Shown here one piece after another: positions 63,360 to 64,000 of a DNA stretch of 64,000 nucleotides. The notes beneath the pieces are model-generated. The model did no database searches, was not told where the DNA came from, and saw only the letters and a list, made by a program, of their open reading frames with translations. Both the position numbers and the translations under genes were made by a program. The stretch's first letter is position 1; the number at the start of each line of letters is the position of its first letter. This stretch comes from Gonapodya prolifera JEL478 (lineage: Eukaryota; Monoblepharomycota; Monoblepharidomycetes; Monoblepharidales; Gonapodyaceae), in contig KQ965770.1 in NCBI GenBank assembly GCA_001574975.1, positions 140,960-204,959 on the forward strand, given 5' to 3'.

Positions 63360-63719
63360 CACGCTGCTGAACACCGTGGACGACACAGTGAAGGTCTTTC
63401 CCTCAGCGATTAGGGTTCCGCTGGGTAAAGAGTCTGGACCGCAGCCACACTCCACCGCACATCCATCTGGGACGGATTCGTGTCATTGGTGCAGATTGCA
63501 ACGTTGCGATAGATCGCAACGAGTGCTGGATGTTATCGTCGGAAAGGTTCTGCTTAAGTACGCCGAGGTCGCGTCTTCGGTCGCCCCTGAGTGCTGCACC
63601 AGACTCTTCCTGAGTGCAAAAGCGTGCGTCCAAGACTGCTGCTGCTCTTTTCCCAATCGATCCTCGCCGTTGCCGAAGTAGCAAGTCCCCTTACCCCGCA
63701 CGTCAATGTTGCTTACTTC
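63360..63719. other. Upstream region of the SH3 surface-protein gene
   Basis: Presumed promoter of the gene to the left and 3' flank of the partial ORF to the right. Overlapping frames on both strands show no coding signature. Confidence 0.35.
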
Positions 63720-64000
63720 TCATTGGGGGACTGGGACTTGACAAACGCCCACAAGTAAAGTGAACATAAATGATCTTTCAAGGCGGGCATCAATCGCATC
63801 GACATAGCAGCTTCTTCTCATCCGTTTCACACTCATAACAGTCTCGAACGGCGTCAATTGAACGTTTGCAATGAGCATCAGCATCTCTGGGGTTACTGTC
63901 GCTTGTTTCTGTATTTGCCCTTCCGTCTCCTCTGGGTCACTGAAGCTCTGAGTCTTTGAGGGCGCTGTGATGGCAATCGTTACACCGAAAGGCAGAAATC
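63720..64000 (-). CDS. Partial ORF entering from the right edge
   Basis: A minus-strand frame is open from the window edge to a stop at 63720-63722. It encodes about 93 residues including FGVTIAITAPSKTQSFSDPE, TVTPEMLMLIANVQLTPFET and SFMFTLLVGVCQVPVPQ. No family was recognised. It may be the last exon of a gene outside the window or a chance open frame. Confidence 0.25.
   Translation of the reverse strand, partial: FLPFGVTIAITAPSKTQSFSDPEETEGQIQKQATVTPEMLMLIANVQLTPFETVMSVKRMRRSCYVDAIDARLERSFMFTLLVGVCQVPVPQ

Overview
The window looks like nuclear DNA of an early-diverging, probably zoosporic (chytrid-type) fungus. Genes are compact and closely packed on both strands. Most carry several GT..AG introns of about 50-110 bases, and housekeeping genes are of fungal type: fused mitochondrial ARG5,6, RTA1-like, GPN2, RRP8, and a membrane-anchored chitin-deacetylase-like enzyme. 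A front-end fatty-acid desaturase with a fused cytochrome b5 and a MYND-finger protein fit a chytrid better than an ascomycete. The placement is inference; no rRNA or tRNA gene is present to settle it. Three runs of N (16139-16196, 18154-18157, 50436-50481) show a draft assembly.

Layout. 0-8.7 kb is a dense housekeeping block: GPN2 (minus, cut by the left edge), PAM16 (plus), a peroxisomal ANT1/PMP47-type carrier (plus), RRP8 (minus), an LDAH-type lipid-droplet hydrolase (minus) and the cytochrome-b5 desaturase (plus). 9-19.3 kb is accessory: a C-terminally short RTA1-like protein, a remnant of the LDAH 3' end, a MYND protein, a poorly resolved Cys-containing gene with a decayed relative, and two tandem copies (A, B) of an unrecognised multi-spanning membrane protein. 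19.5-28.5 kb returns to conserved genes: BET1 and phosphomannomutase (head to head), a secreted or anchored unknown, and a GRAM-VASt-TM lipid-transfer protein. 29-31.1 kb encodes a Pro/Gly-rich tandem-repeat protein, followed by about 2.8 kb with no recognisable gene. 33.9-36.9 kb is ARG5,6. 37.5-44 kb holds a small unknown, an unprocessed LCB2 pseudogene, copy C of the membrane family and the polysaccharide deacetylase. 44-49.6 kb is accessory sequence bracketed by a decayed duplicate of the RPL10 (uL16) 3' end and the real RPL10 gene; it holds unknown ORFs and a kinase N-lobe fragment. 51.7-54.7 kb is the NEDD8-E1 subunit ULA1/APPBP1. 55.9-60.4 kb is a nested direct-repeat array carrying one plausible and one broken C2H2-like zinc-finger gene. 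60.7-63.4 kb is a surface protein with a Cys-rich and Ser/Thr-rich ectodomain, one membrane helix and a cytoplasmic SH3 domain.

Functional links are loose, as usual in fungi. Several genes touch lipid metabolism or membranes: the peroxisomal ATP carrier, LDAH, the desaturase, the RTA1-like protein, the GRAM-VASt protein and the LCB2 relic. The most unusual content is the duplication pattern. Nearly every accessory interval contains a partial or whole gene copy in some stage of decay: LDAH 3' end, RPL10 3' end, LCB2, the zinc-finger unit, the A/B/C membrane family, and a 13.6/17.5-kb pair.
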